A stretch of DNA of 64,000 nucleotides, taken from NCBI GenBank assembly GCA_009835005.1, contig WTFG01000002.1:1-64000 (forward strand), in the 5' to 3' direction. The position numbers were made by a program, and so were the translations under genes. This document shows positions 8,842 to 16,015 of this stretch, piece by piece (within the stretch, counting starts at the first letter, position 1; each line of letters opens with the position of its first letter). The DNA is from Flavobacteriaceae bacterium Ap0902. GTDB taxonomy: Bacteria; Bacteroidota; Bacteroidia; Flavobacteriales; Weeksellaceae. Under the pieces are notes generated by a model that was not told the origin of the DNA, searched no databases, and was given only the letters and a program-made list of their open reading frames with translations.

Positions 8842-8850
8842 AAAAACGAA

Positions 8851-8873
8851 GCCACCCGATTGGGTGCTTTTTT
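8851..8873 (+). terminator. Terminator closing the RHS array
   Basis: CACCC-GATT-GGGTG stem followed by CTTTTTT, 10 bases after the stop of the last lipoprotein gene. Confidence 0.75.
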
Positions 8874-8879
8874 AATGCT

Positions 8880-8979
8880 TTAGAATTTAGCTTTACCATC
8901 CAGTAGGTCTTTCATTCTTTTTTTGGTAAGCATCGAATTTATAACTTTAATCAAGGTGTTTTTCTCTTCTTCGTCTAAC
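8880..8979 (-). pseudogene. C-terminal remnant of a regulator gene
   Basis: On the minus strand this stretch reads LDEEEKNTLIKVINSMLTKK RMKDLLDGKAKF (two blocks) and stops. This is the pattern of the last ~33 residues of small XRE-type regulators in Bacteroidota. The frame is cut at 8980, where a fragment of an unrelated gene (pruA) begins, so it is a truncated remnant. Confidence 0.5.
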
Positions 8980-9042
8980 TGGTTGTTGACCTACTACAGC
9001 GCCTGTTGGTTTATCATTGATATAGAAATTACCAGCAGCATT
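8980..9042 (-). repeat. 63-bp fragment of pruA
   Basis: 62 of 63 bases match 50124-50186 inside the intact P5C dehydrogenase gene, in the same orientation. The fragment encodes part of FYINDKPTGAVVGQQP. Flanking sequence on both sides is unrelated to pruA, so this is a displaced copy left by recombination. Confidence 0.85.
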
Positions 9043-9173
9043 TTCAATATAGAAATTTTGCTTCTGAAAATTTTATAATATAGAAAGATTAAATGCGTTA
9101 TGATTTAAGCCGTATTAAATAATTCATAAACGATAATTCTAAAAAAATATTTTGTAGATATAAATTTATAATT

Positions 9174-9562
9174 CTATTTATTTTTTAAAAGTTCTCGCAA
9201 AAAAATGATTTCCTCCTCTAATTTTTCAATCGTTTGATCTTTGGATAAAATCAATTTTTGAATGGTTTCTTGATTTTCTTGAAATAAATTTTGAACATAA
9301 CCATTTACTTGATTACTTTTCTTATTATTTTGATGAAAAACATTTTGAGGGTCTTCTCCTACTAATTGAGTCCTACTAATTGAGCAAAATTCACCTGCAA
9401 AATTTCAGCTATTTTCATTAATCGTTGTACGTCTATCCTAGTTTCTTGATTTTCTAAGCGTGCATAAGAAGCTTGACTTATGTCTAATTCTAAAGCCATA
9501 TATTCTTGTGAAAAACCTTTGTTTTCACGAAATTTCCTAATACGATATCCTATCTTATCCAT
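9174..9562 (-). pseudogene. XRE-family regulator XRE1, frameshifted
   Basis: The N-terminal 65 residues are an intact XRE helix-turn-helix domain (IRKFRENKGFSQEYMALELD, ISQASYARLENQETRIDVQR). A 14-bp tandem duplication (TCCTACTAATTGAG twice, 9358-9385) shifts the frame, so translation stops after FAQLVGLN (stop at 9362). The lost part, still readable down to a TAG at 9174, would be the coiled-coil tail (IEKLEEEIIFLRELLKNK). The intact-frame paralogue is XRE2 at 44990-45319. The truncated protein may still bind DNA, but probably not oligomerise normally. The start at 9562 is 4 bases from an operator-like palindrome. Confidence 0.75.
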
Positions 9563-9566
9563 AAAA

Positions 9567-9582
9567 TGTATAAAATTATACG
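9567..9582. promoter_or_regulatory. Operator-like palindrome upstream of XRE1
   Basis: TGTATAAAATTATACG, a 16-bp palindrome with one end mismatch, immediately upstream of the XRE1 start. The perfect version (TGTATAAAATTATACA) lies at 45324-45339 before XRE2. Position and conservation suggest an autoregulatory XRE operator. A TATTTTTG -7-like element lies about 50 bp further out, facing the peptide gene direction. Confidence 0.55.
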
Positions 9583-9665
9583 TAAATATAATATTTTAAT
9601 ACGATTTATTGAGCTATAAATTGATTTTCAAATATATTTTTGCTATATAATTATTTGAACGAGTC

Positions 9666-9670
9666 AAATA
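9666..9670. repeat. Prophage target-site duplication, left copy
   Basis: AAATA directly before the prophage end. The same five bases occur at 42876-42880 after the other end. The uninterrupted paralogous site near 45423 has a single AAATA in GTCAAATAAATAATTTT, matching 5-bp Mu-type duplication. Confidence 0.8.
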
Positions 9671-9680
9671 TATAATCCGC

Positions 9681-9696
9681 AAAACAAATTGTACAA
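9681..9696. repeat. Prophage terminal inverted repeat (late end)
   Basis: AAAACAAATTGTACAA, ten bases from the element boundary. Its complement with one mismatch is at the other end. Neighbouring GTACAAAA repeats probably form further transposase-binding sites. Confidence 0.75.
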
Positions 9697-9724
9697 AAAT
9701 TTAAAACGAAAAGTACAAAATTAA

Positions 9725-9760
9725 AACGGATAAACATCGGTGTTGAGATGTTTATCCGTT
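9725..9760. terminator. Bidirectional terminator at the late end
   Basis: 14-bp perfect stem AACGGATAAACATC / GATGTTTATCCGTT with an 8-base loop, T-rich on both sides. It ends the minus-strand methyltransferase transcript and isolates the prophage edge. Confidence 0.8.
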
Positions 9761-9803
9761 TTTGATTATAAGCCTTCATGCTTATAATTGCAACATATAA
9801 GTC

Positions 9804-10640
9804 TTATGTCTTATAATAGTACATTATATCCTTATAACTGGCATTATGGGTAACTTTATTGCTAACTACCGTACAAGTAGCATTGGCAAATGGCAACACG
9901 CCAGGCGTGCGGGTTTCAACCCAATCAAACAACTCTACAATGTGGCTTTTATTAGAGGTAAAATAAAAGTAATTACCATCAAGGACATGAACTATATCTA
10001 AATAATCCGAAAGACTCCAATAATCACCATTTTTATATGTAGATGAATCTGTGCTGAGGTAAGGAGGATCTACCAAGAACACCACATTGTCTAGGTCTTT
10101 ATAACGGCTATATAACTGCTGATAATCTTCTGAAACTATCTCTATACCTGCTAAATAATCGTCGGCTTCTTGGAAGTTAGCTTTTCTTATATTGTTATAC
10201 ATTGTATCATTTATGAAATCTTCCAATTTCACACCATAATTCATACTAAACTTTAAACTAGGCGAAAGGCTAATCCAATCCACACAACCCCGCTCACTCG
10301 CTTGTTTCAACGCGTTACAGACCATCTCTCTTTCTTTGCCTACAATCTTACCACCACGTGGTGTTTGTAAATTTAAAGCCCTTAGTTCATCTAGTATGCG
10401 GTTAGTTTCTGGTATAGCCAGCAGACGCTTTCTGTAGTTATCAAAATCGTTGTAGACTACCGTTGCGGTTGGGTGAACATACTTAACTGTATGGCTTAAT
10501 AGACCACTCCCGCCAAATAAATCCACATAGTTAGCATCTTCTGGAAATTCCTTTAATGCCCCCTTAAAATGTTTCACAAAAAATCTTTTTTGCCCCTGAA
10601 ATGGCAATGGTGCCGATTTCCATTCTTTTCTTTTACTCAT
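9804..10640 (-). CDS. DNA adenine methyltransferase (D12/Dam-like)
   Basis: About 278 residues from the ATG at 10640 (MSKRKEWKSAPLPFQGQKRF). The longer upstream frame overlaps a structured leader and is unlikely. An AdoMet-binding motif YVDLFGGSGLLSHT lies near residue 40 and the catalytic motif IV as VFLVDPPYLS near residue 210, the D12 class N6-adenine order. It is the last gene before the prophage end, the place held by the mom modification gene in Mu, so it may protect phage DNA from host restriction. A long inverted-repeat leader precedes it (10671-10787), suggesting regulated expression. Confidence 0.85.
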   Translation of the reverse strand: MSKRKEWKSAPLPFQGQKRFFVKHFKGALKEFPEDANYVDLFGGSGLLSHTVKYVHPTATVVYNDFDNYRKRLLAIPETNRILDELRALNLQTPRGGKIVGKEREMVCNALKQASERGCVDWISLSPSLKFSMNYGVKLEDFINDTMYNNIRKANFQEADDYLAGIEIVSEDYQQLYSRYKDLDNVVFLVDPPYLSTDSSTYKNGDYWSLSDYLDIVHVLDGNYFYFTSNKSHIVELFDWVETRTPGVLPFANATCTVVSNKVTHNASYKDIMYYYKT

Positions 10641-10670
10641 ATATAAATTATTTATTGTTATTTTTGCATC

Positions 10671-10787
10671 TCTCAGGGTAAACAACGAAAAAAGCACGAA
10701 ACTAAAGAAGACCTAATGTCCTCCGTAGCTTCGTGCTCGTTGTTTAAAATACCCTGAGAAAGTTTTTAAAGCGGAGGGCATTTTTTT
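10671..10787. other. Structured element before the methyltransferase gene
   Basis: Nested inverted repeats: TCTCAGGGTA (10671-10680) with TACCCTGAGA (10750-10759), AACAACGA (10681-10688) with its complement at 10737-10744, and GCACGAA (10694-10700) with TTCGTGC (10730-10736). The loop contains CCTCCG (10720-10725), which can pair with CGGAGG (10772-10777) outside the stem, giving a possible pseudoknot. On the plus strand the downstream arm is followed by seven T's. It could be a leader controlling the minus-strand methyltransferase or a small plus-strand RNA. Confidence 0.6.
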
Positions 10788-10817
10788 ATTCCTACCTCCA
10801 ACGGAATTAAACAGTAT

Positions 10818-11381
10818 TTAAACCATCTTTAAAAGCCGTTTAAACACCATAAACAAACCTGTGCCTTGACCTATCCAAATCAATGCGATGGCTAGCAAAA
10901 CCCACAGCAAGTATTTAAAATTATTAGTGATTTTATCCATTTCTACTTTAGTGGTTTCGTCTAATTGCCTTAACTCTTTTAGTTCGCTGTTTTGTTGGCT
11001 TATAATTGTTTCAAGCGTGTTTATTTGAGTTTCTAATACTTTATACTTTTCACTAATAGAACTATCCTTAACAGCCTTATTTTCGGTGTAGCTGCCATTT
11101 TGTACTTCTAAACTTCTATAAGGCTTACCATCTCTAAACTCTGTTAGAACAGCTGGTTTAGTGCTGTCTTTGCTACTCAATGAAACGTTATAGCCAAACC
11201 CAAAAGAACTAAGATTATAGTCCTTTTGGGTTTGGTTAAAATCAAACTTTTCATTTTGTCTATTCAGCTGGATAGCACCAGTATTTGTAATACTTTTTAC
11301 ATCTGTCTTGGTGTGTGTTTTTTGCGTTTTGCAACCCCAAAACAACAGTATTAAGCTAAACAATAACGTAACCGCTCGCAT
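10818..11381 (-). CDS. Candidate unimolecular spanin (lipoprotein with C-terminal TM)
   Basis: 187 residues: lipoprotein signal MRAVTLLFSLILLFWGCK (Cys17), a periplasmic stretch, a coiled coil around residues 105-150 (KYKVLETQINTLETIISQ QNSELKELRQ), and a C-terminal transmembrane helix (~157-177, LLWVLLAIALIWIG). An outer-membrane lipid anchor plus an inner-membrane anchor in one chain is the layout of u-spanins such as T1 gp11, which fuse the two membranes at the end of lysis. It overlaps the endolysin gene by 26 bases and ends the lysis cassette, supporting this role. No sequence-level match was checked. Confidence 0.6.
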   Translation of the reverse strand: MRAVTLLFSLILLFWGCKTQKTHTKTDVKSITNTGAIQLNRQNEKFDFNQTQKDYNLSSFGFGYNVSLSSKDSTKPAVLTEFRDGKPYRSLEVQNGSYTENKAVKDSSISEKYKVLETQINTLETIISQQNSELKELRQLDETTKVEMDKITNNFKYLLWVLLAIALIWIGQGTGLFMVFKRLLKMV

Positions 11382-11832
11382 CTTTTGGTTTGTTTATTAA
11401 TGTCTTCCAATTATTGCCAAATGTCTTTTGAAAATGTGGCATATCTTTGAAATTACGCCAATCACCTCCCCATTCCCAACCGTGTTTTTTGAAGATTAAA
11501 ACAACCTCCATCCAATCACTTTGTCTATCATTATCCCAATCGGTTTTGATGTCCCAACTGGCTGTTTTACCGTCTATGATTAAAACAATATCCACGGCTA
11601 ATCCATAGTTATGAATACTTTGACCTGCTCTTGCATTAGTAACCTTTTTACCTTTTTTCGTTCTACCTTGAGCATATAGAGCGTCTTGTTCTGCAAAGGT
11701 TCTAAGACCTTGGCTTATTCTTACTTTGGCTCTACCCGTAAGTGCTTTATCACATTCTTTCATAATGTTTAAAACCTCATTCCTAATTTTGGGGTGAAGT
11801 TTTAATGCTCTTTCTTCTGTATATTTATCCAT
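11356..11832 (-). CDS. Endolysin, M15 peptidase (L-Ala-D-Glu / VanY-like)
   Basis: 158 residues. The zinc-peptidase pattern is visible: SIHNYGLAVDIVL (SxHxxGxAxD) around residue 70, and MPHFQKTFG with the last zinc-binding His near residue 140. RISQGLRTFAEQDALYAQGR is typical of M15 phage endolysins. No signal peptide, so it needs the adjacent membrane proteins (candidate holins) to reach the wall. Overlaps the spanin-like gene downstream and abuts the membrane-protein gene upstream. Confidence 0.88.
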   Translation of the reverse strand: MDKYTEERALKLHPKIRNEVLNIMKECDKALTGRAKVRISQGLRTFAEQDALYAQGRTKKGKKVTNARAGQSIHNYGLAVDIVLIIDGKTASWDIKTDWDNDRQSDWMEVVLIFKKHGWEWGGDWRNFKDMPHFQKTFGNNWKTLINKPKDASGYVIV

Positions 11833-12116
11833 TACAATTCACCTTTTATATTTAACAATATTTGCTCATATACATCTCTGAACCTCCATTGTGCAAACCT
11901 ATCAGATAGGTTATAAATACCTTTTACTTTGTAATCTTTCTTTTCTTTCCATTCGGCAAGCCTATCCGATACAACTAAACCAATCACAAACCACAACAGT
12001 ACCCACCAACCATTTAAAATGATTGCACCAATAAGAGTAATTGAAAAGGTAATTAACCAAAGCACTGCGAAATGTGTCACAATGCTTTGGTCTACTTTAT
12101 CAATCTTTTCCATCAC
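11832..12116 (-). CDS. Small membrane protein, candidate holin
   Basis: 94 residues with two adjacent hydrophobic helices (about 15-35 and 38-52: FAVLWLITFSITLIGAIIL, WWVLLWFVIGLVV) and a charged C-terminal tail (DRLAEWKEKKDYKVK). It shares one base with the endolysin start and overlaps the next membrane gene by 4 bases. Small size, helical hairpin and lysis-cassette position suggest a holin or antiholin. Either this or the 81-residue neighbour could be the true holin. Confidence 0.5.
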   Translation of the reverse strand: MMEKIDKVDQSIVTHFAVLWLITFSITLIGAIILNGWWVLLWFVIGLVVSDRLAEWKEKKDYKVKGIYNLSDRFAQWRFRDVYEQILLNIKGEL

Positions 12117-12358
12117 ACCACAGCGTTAAAAAAGTCAGGGAATAAGTAGCCTAAAAACACAATCATAAAGGCAATAGCGATATATATCAAATCGCCCTTC
12201 CATAAGCCTTTATTAAGCCAAATGGCAACAGCTGTAAACAATACCAAGATTGATAATGTAGTTAAAAACGACCAACCTAAAAGCATTGGTACTAATGCTG
12301 GAATTATCAACCCAAACATTAAAGGGTTACCAGCTTTTTTGTTAAATAAATTTCTCAT
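12113..12358 (-). CDS. Small membrane protein, candidate holin/antiholin
   Basis: 81 residues, mostly hydrophobic: MRNLFNKKAG then three likely membrane segments (LMFGLIIPALVPMLLGW, LTTLSILVLFTAVAIWL, LIYIAIAFMIVFLGYLF). Overlaps genes on both sides in the lysis cassette. The pair of small membrane proteins next to a signal-less endolysin suggests holin/antiholin, but which is which cannot be told. Confidence 0.5.
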   Translation of the reverse strand: MRNLFNKKAGNPLMFGLIIPALVPMLLGWSFLTTLSILVLFTAVAIWLNKGLWKGDLIYIAIAFMIVFLGYLFPDFFNAVV

Positions 12359-12758
12359 AATTTTTATTTTTATTAATTGATTTTAAATAATATTTTCTGC
12401 AATGATTTCTCTCAAGCAAAAAGAGAAAGCAGTTTAATAATGCTCCAGTTCTGGACAACGTCATTTCATCGTCTTGTTGTCCTACATCTTCTGATAGTGT
12501 TCTATTATTTACACCTATCTTTTTACCTTCTTTTATTTTTAAAGTAGCATTCCAAAGGGTTCTATATTCTGCACAACAGAATATATCTCTTCTTACAGCA
12601 CTTTCTTTAAAATAATTTGCAAGACCATTTAAAGCACCTTTAAAGCCTCGTTTTTTCCAGTCATTAAAGAACACTATCGGCACATTAATAATGCTGAACA
12701 GGTAATCCAAAATTGGGGCAATAAGCCAAAGAAGGAAGTTTAGTATTAGGGCTTTCAT
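12342..12758 (-). CDS. Hypothetical phage protein near lysis genes
   Basis: 138 residues. An N-terminal hydrophobic stretch (ILNFLLWLIAPILDYLFSII) is followed by a polar region ending in LSRTGALLNCFLFLLERNHC. A similar (G)LL..FL...KNHC ending is familiar from hypothetical proteins of Bacteroidota phages, but I know no function. Overlaps both neighbours by 1-17 bases, so it belongs to the late operon. Confidence 0.5.
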   Translation of the reverse strand: MKALILNFLLWLIAPILDYLFSIINVPIVFFNDWKKRGFKGALNGLANYFKESAVRRDIFCCAEYRTLWNATLKIKEGKKIGVNNRTLSEDVGQQDDEMTLSRTGALLNCFLFLLERNHCRKYYLKSINKNKNYEKFI

Positions 12759-13177
12759 CAGTCAAATAATTTATAGGCATCATCTAAATCAATAGAAGAT
12801 TTTAGAATGGTTTCTAACGGTGCTGATATAGAGAATATTAAGGGTAAAAAGTAGTCAAATGCAGGGTGTTTTATCTCTTCACCTTCCTCGTCTAATTTTG
12901 GGGTTCCGTCTGGATTTCTCTCTATAACCTCATAAGAATTATCTACTTTCCAATCTTTGCCATTTTGTTTTACCTTGTGCGTAAATTCAGGTAAGTGCTT
13001 GCTATCTGCATTAAAATAATGCATTTCCCCTATATGTTCTATCACATTAAAGTCTTCTCTTATATTAGCACCTCTATAATTAATTACTCTTACTAATCCT
13101 GTAGCTGGATGGTCGCTAATTTGATGCTGAAATATGCCATCAAATGTATGCTGTGTTAAATCTATTTCTGTTTTCAT
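12758..13177 (-). CDS. Hypothetical phage protein
   Basis: 139 residues, acidic, soluble (MKTEIDLTQHTFDGIFQHQI, GKDWKVDNSYEVIERNPDGT). It overlaps the upstream fibre-region gene by 4 bases and the downstream gene by 1, so it is co-translated in the late operon between tail fibre and lysis genes. No motif recognised; a small tail-tip or fibre-assembly protein is possible from position. Confidence 0.5.
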   Translation of the reverse strand: MKTEIDLTQHTFDGIFQHQISDHPATGLVRVINYRGANIREDFNVIEHIGEMHYFNADSKHLPEFTHKVKQNGKDWKVDNSYEVIERNPDGTPKLDEEGEEIKHPAFDYFLPLIFSISAPLETILKSSIDLDDAYKLFD

Positions 13178-14049
13178 TTTCCTTTTATTAAATTTGAGAT
13201 TCTCTTTTTGTGGTTTGCTACCGCCTCTGTTAATACGCTTTGTTGGTTCTCATCCTCATAGCCACCATAGTCAAAAGTGGAGTATTCAAGGATGTCTAAC
13301 TCGTGCTGTGTTTTTAAATAAAAATTAAACAAATGATATACAGTATTAAGTAGTCTTATCTCTCTAATTATACTGCCTTCGCTGTCAAACACAACTACGT
13401 GAGTGTTCCCTCGCGAATAAACATTACCCACTCTAAAAAACGCTATATAATTATTAGGTAAATCAGCTATCCACCCGTTTCTTTTTGGGTTGAATCCATA
13501 CACCGTATTAGTCGACCCGCCTATAAAATCTGGGCGTATCTCTTGATACCCTTCAGTGGTTGGGGTTTTTGGATAACCATGATATAAGACATTAAATGCG
13601 TCAGCTAATCTGTATACTACAATATTAAGCAAGCTGGACTTACTGGTCCTTCCGTGCCTTGAGGTTCCTGCCCATTTACCTAACCTTTTAACCCTGCTAT
13701 TTATGTCATATCCCACAGAAGCATCGGGTGTTATTTTTAAAAGTTTTAAACCATTTCGTTCTACTATTTTTGAGGCAGACCCTCCAGTTGCTATAATTGG
13801 GTATTTATAATCTGGGTCAATTACATCTACTAAAGCATCATTGCCGTTAGGGTCTGTTGTGTAGCCAGGATACCTAGTGTTAGAATAATTTGCATTATAC
13901 ATTTGAAAGCAATCCCTATAGTCTAGAATTTCAGATAGAGGATTTTTATGTCTAATATGAAAATGCTCCTTATCATAATGCAGTTCCCTTGTATAGAAAT
14001 CTACTGGCTCATGTGCTTGTCCTGTGGTATCCAAAAATCTAAAAGCCAT
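13174..14049 (-). CDS. Tail-tip/fibre-region protein, candidate receptor binder
   Basis: 291 residues, rich in aromatic and beta-type segments (YGFNPKRNGWIADLPNNYIA, THVVVFDSEGSIIREIRLLN). No enzyme motif. It follows two fibre/collar genes in the same operon and shares one base with the gene before it, a position where variable host-binding tips usually lie. Function inferred from position. Confidence 0.5.
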   Translation of the reverse strand: MAFRFLDTTGQAHEPVDFYTRELHYDKEHFHIRHKNPLSEILDYRDCFQMYNANYSNTRYPGYTTDPNGNDALVDVIDPDYKYPIIATGGSASKIVERNGLKLLKITPDASVGYDINSRVKRLGKWAGTSRHGRTSKSSLLNIVVYRLADAFNVLYHGYPKTPTTEGYQEIRPDFIGGSTNTVYGFNPKRNGWIADLPNNYIAFFRVGNVYSRGNTHVVVFDSEGSIIREIRLLNTVYHLFNFYLKTQHELDILEYSTFDYGGYEDENQQSVLTEAVANHKKRISNLIKGK

Positions 14050-14633
14050 TATGGTATTTGTTTTATATATATAGAATTCTTACTTGTTGGGATAGCATCA
14101 TTCTCTTCTAGTTTTACAACCCTTAAACTACCGAGCGCTATGAAAACTTGCTGTTTCTCACTGTCTGTTAAATTTTCTAAAAAGGATTTAAATCTGCTAA
14201 ATTCTGTTGTCAAGACATCATATGTTTGACCTGTATCGTTAGTGTATTTTATTTCTTCACCTGTTACGGAAATACCTTTATACGTCGTATCTATCTCTGT
14301 TTTGCTATAAGCCTGCTCCTTGGTGTACACATTGCCTTCTTCGCCGCCGAAATCTACGGTGGCCACATTCTCTGGCACATCCCCAACGCCTAGTTTCTCT
14401 CTTAACAACTCCCTGCTACCATCATCCAAATTATTACCATCCTTCATAAGGTAATTTGTAAGGTCAACGTCATTGCCATCATCCAATAATTCATTTAAAC
14501 CTGCAATAGAATTAGCAGGAATTTTCTCATCCTTATGCCAATAAGAATCCATCCAATTCCAGAAGTGTTCTTGTGGTGGCTTTGCTAGGCTCCTAAACCA
14601 GTTTTTTAATGTCTTTATATCTGTTTTTGCCAT
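14049..14633 (-). CDS. Tail fibre-associated protein
   Basis: 194 residues. The N-terminus (TLKNWFRSLAKPPQEHFWNW) is the kind of start seen in Bacteroidota phage fibre proteins that attach to the baseplate. The C-terminal half has helical stretches (FSRFKSFLENLTDSEKQQVF). It sits between the tail-collar protein and the candidate receptor binder, 12 bases after the collar gene. Confidence 0.5.
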   Translation of the reverse strand: MAKTDIKTLKNWFRSLAKPPQEHFWNWMDSYWHKDEKIPANSIAGLNELLDDGNDVDLTNYLMKDGNNLDDGSRELLREKLGVGDVPENVATVDFGGEEGNVYTKEQAYSKTEIDTTYKGISVTGEEIKYTNDTGQTYDVLTTEFSRFKSFLENLTDSEKQQVFIALGSLRVVKLEENDAIPTSKNSIYIKQIP

Positions 14634-14645
14634 TTGTTTTAACTT

Positions 14646-15530
14646 TTAACCTTTAAACATGATGAAAGCAAGCGTATAGAATGCAGGGCGGTTGTCAAAG
14701 GGTTTTGCCTGCCCATTGAGACCTCCAGCCTTAGAAATATTAAGGCTGTGTGCATGGGCACCGCTACTTTGCATTAACTCCCCGTGCTGCACCCAATTGG
14801 CAGACCTATCGCTCCCTGCGAAGTTGGGACTTCTCCCATCGCCTCCTAGGATAGAATTTGTGCCAGAACCGCCAATTCCATCCCTAACAGGGTGGCTGTG
14901 CGCGCCTGCGCTGCTTGTTGTACCCGTATGCTTATGTGGTGGCATATTTACCTCTTCCAAGGTTAAATTATCCTTTCCACCTGTTGAACCAATGCCTGCA
15001 CCTTGATCCTGTCTATATTCCTCCTCGCTATAGCCTCTTATAAATTTTCCAGATAAGTCTGGCGTGCCGTTTTGTCCATTGCAAAGAACCCAACCTTCAG
15101 GGATAGATTCAAGAGACCCGCTCCACATAGATATAAGCCCCGCGGGAGTTAGTGATTTCTGTAAAATCTTAATAGGGGTGATTCTGGTAAAATCATCCCA
15201 ACTATAGGCCTTTAATCCATTACCAAATCGTGCAATTCGTTTAATTTCTACGTCTTTTGCCGAGCCGTCTTCAAATTGTTTTTGCGTTCTTGTTTCTTGG
15301 ATAATTACCTTAGAACCCAAGGTGCCGCCTGCGAATTCCAGAATTTCGCCATTAATAAAAACCGCACCCGAAGAGACCTGCGTACCGCGAACCTCGCAGC
15401 CTCTTATAATTGTAAGATTACCCGCTATATTTCCAAACTCCTGCATTAGCAAGAGGCTTGTCTGCATAAAATCGAGCGTGTTGGTGGTGAGGGGAAAGCC
15501 TCCTGTTTGTTGAACATTTAATCTATTCAT
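14646..15530 (-). CDS. Tail collar-domain fibre protein
   Basis: 294 residues. A central tail-collar (PF07484-like) signature is clear: GLISMWSGSLESIPEGWVLC NGQNGTPDLSGKFIRG (two blocks) near residues 150-185. It is followed by the His-rich MPPHKHTGTTSSAGAHSHPV segment typical of trimeric fibre metal-binding repeats, ending with NRPAFYTLAFIMFKG. This is a distal fibre or short-fibre subunit that contacts the host surface. Overlaps the next upstream gene by 4 bases. Confidence 0.85.
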   Translation of the reverse strand: MNRLNVQQTGGFPLTTNTLDFMQTSLLLMQEFGNIAGNLTIIRGCEVRGTQVSSGAVFINGEILEFAGGTLGSKVIIQETRTQKQFEDGSAKDVEIKRIARFGNGLKAYSWDDFTRITPIKILQKSLTPAGLISMWSGSLESIPEGWVLCNGQNGTPDLSGKFIRGYSEEEYRQDQGAGIGSTGGKDNLTLEEVNMPPHKHTGTTSSAGAHSHPVRDGIGGSGTNSILGGDGRSPNFAGSDRSANWVQHGELMQSSGAHAHSLNISKAGGLNGQAKPFDNRPAFYTLAFIMFKG

Positions 15531-16015
15531 GCTTGTATTATTTCGTATCGTTTACTGGCCAATCGGTAAAAATCTACCAAGGCACGCATTTTAATTTCGT
15601 TAAATTGTAATCCTGCTGGCACTATCACATAAAAATCAACTCCAGTACCTGCCAGAGAGGATTGATTATTTAGGTAGATTGGCTTATTCTCATTTTCTGT
15701 ATAGAGCCATTTTGGTTTATTCTCACCTTCTGTATAGATATAGAAGGCACTATAACCAAGCCCGTCATCTATTTTTATGCGCCTAAATTCATTATCAAAC
15801 TCATCATTCAACACCTTACGTAGATAGCATACTTGGCTGTTATGGTTGAGTATATAGAGGTTTCTCGCTCTGTTGCCGTACCACTCATCATATAGTTTAC
15901 CTATAGGATAAACCAATAACCCAAGCCACGCCAACATTCTACTTTTACGTAAGAATGTTGGCGTTAACAAAATGGCTAACTTCTTATAATCTATATGTGC
16001 CCAGTTGCTAGACAT
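15527..16015 (-). CDS. Baseplate/tail protein (position of P2 gpI)
   Basis: 162 residues, starting MSSNWAHIDYKKLAILLTPT. A region with LAWLGLLVYPIGKLYDEW is followed by polar sequence. It overlaps the gene upstream by 8 bases and the collar gene by 4. In Mu/P2-type tails the gene between baseplate gpJ and the fibre is gpI; this assignment rests on gene order only. Confidence 0.45.
   Translation of the reverse strand: MSSNWAHIDYKKLAILLTPTFLRKSRMLAWLGLLVYPIGKLYDEWYGNRARNLYILNHNSQVCYLRKVLNDEFDNEFRRIKIDDGLGYSAFYIYTEGENKPKWLYTENENKPIYLNNQSSLAGTGVDFYVIVPAGLQFNEIKMRALVDFYRLASKRYEIIQA

Larger units (their letters stand above)
9095..9670. repeat. Duplicated XRE/promoter segment, copy 1
   Basis: About 575 bp align to 44870-45428. 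The alignment covers the regulator gene, its operator palindrome and the divergent promoter region up to GAACGAGTCAAATA. Copy 1 is cut at 9670 by the prophage; in copy 2 the same sequence continues into a peptide gene start. This gives a reference for the uninterrupted site. Confidence 0.85.

Noticed and set aside
12342-12758. Additional holin assignment for the 138-residue protein
   Set aside because: It has a hydrophobic N-terminus but a long polar C-terminus unlike holins, and two better candidates are adjacent.
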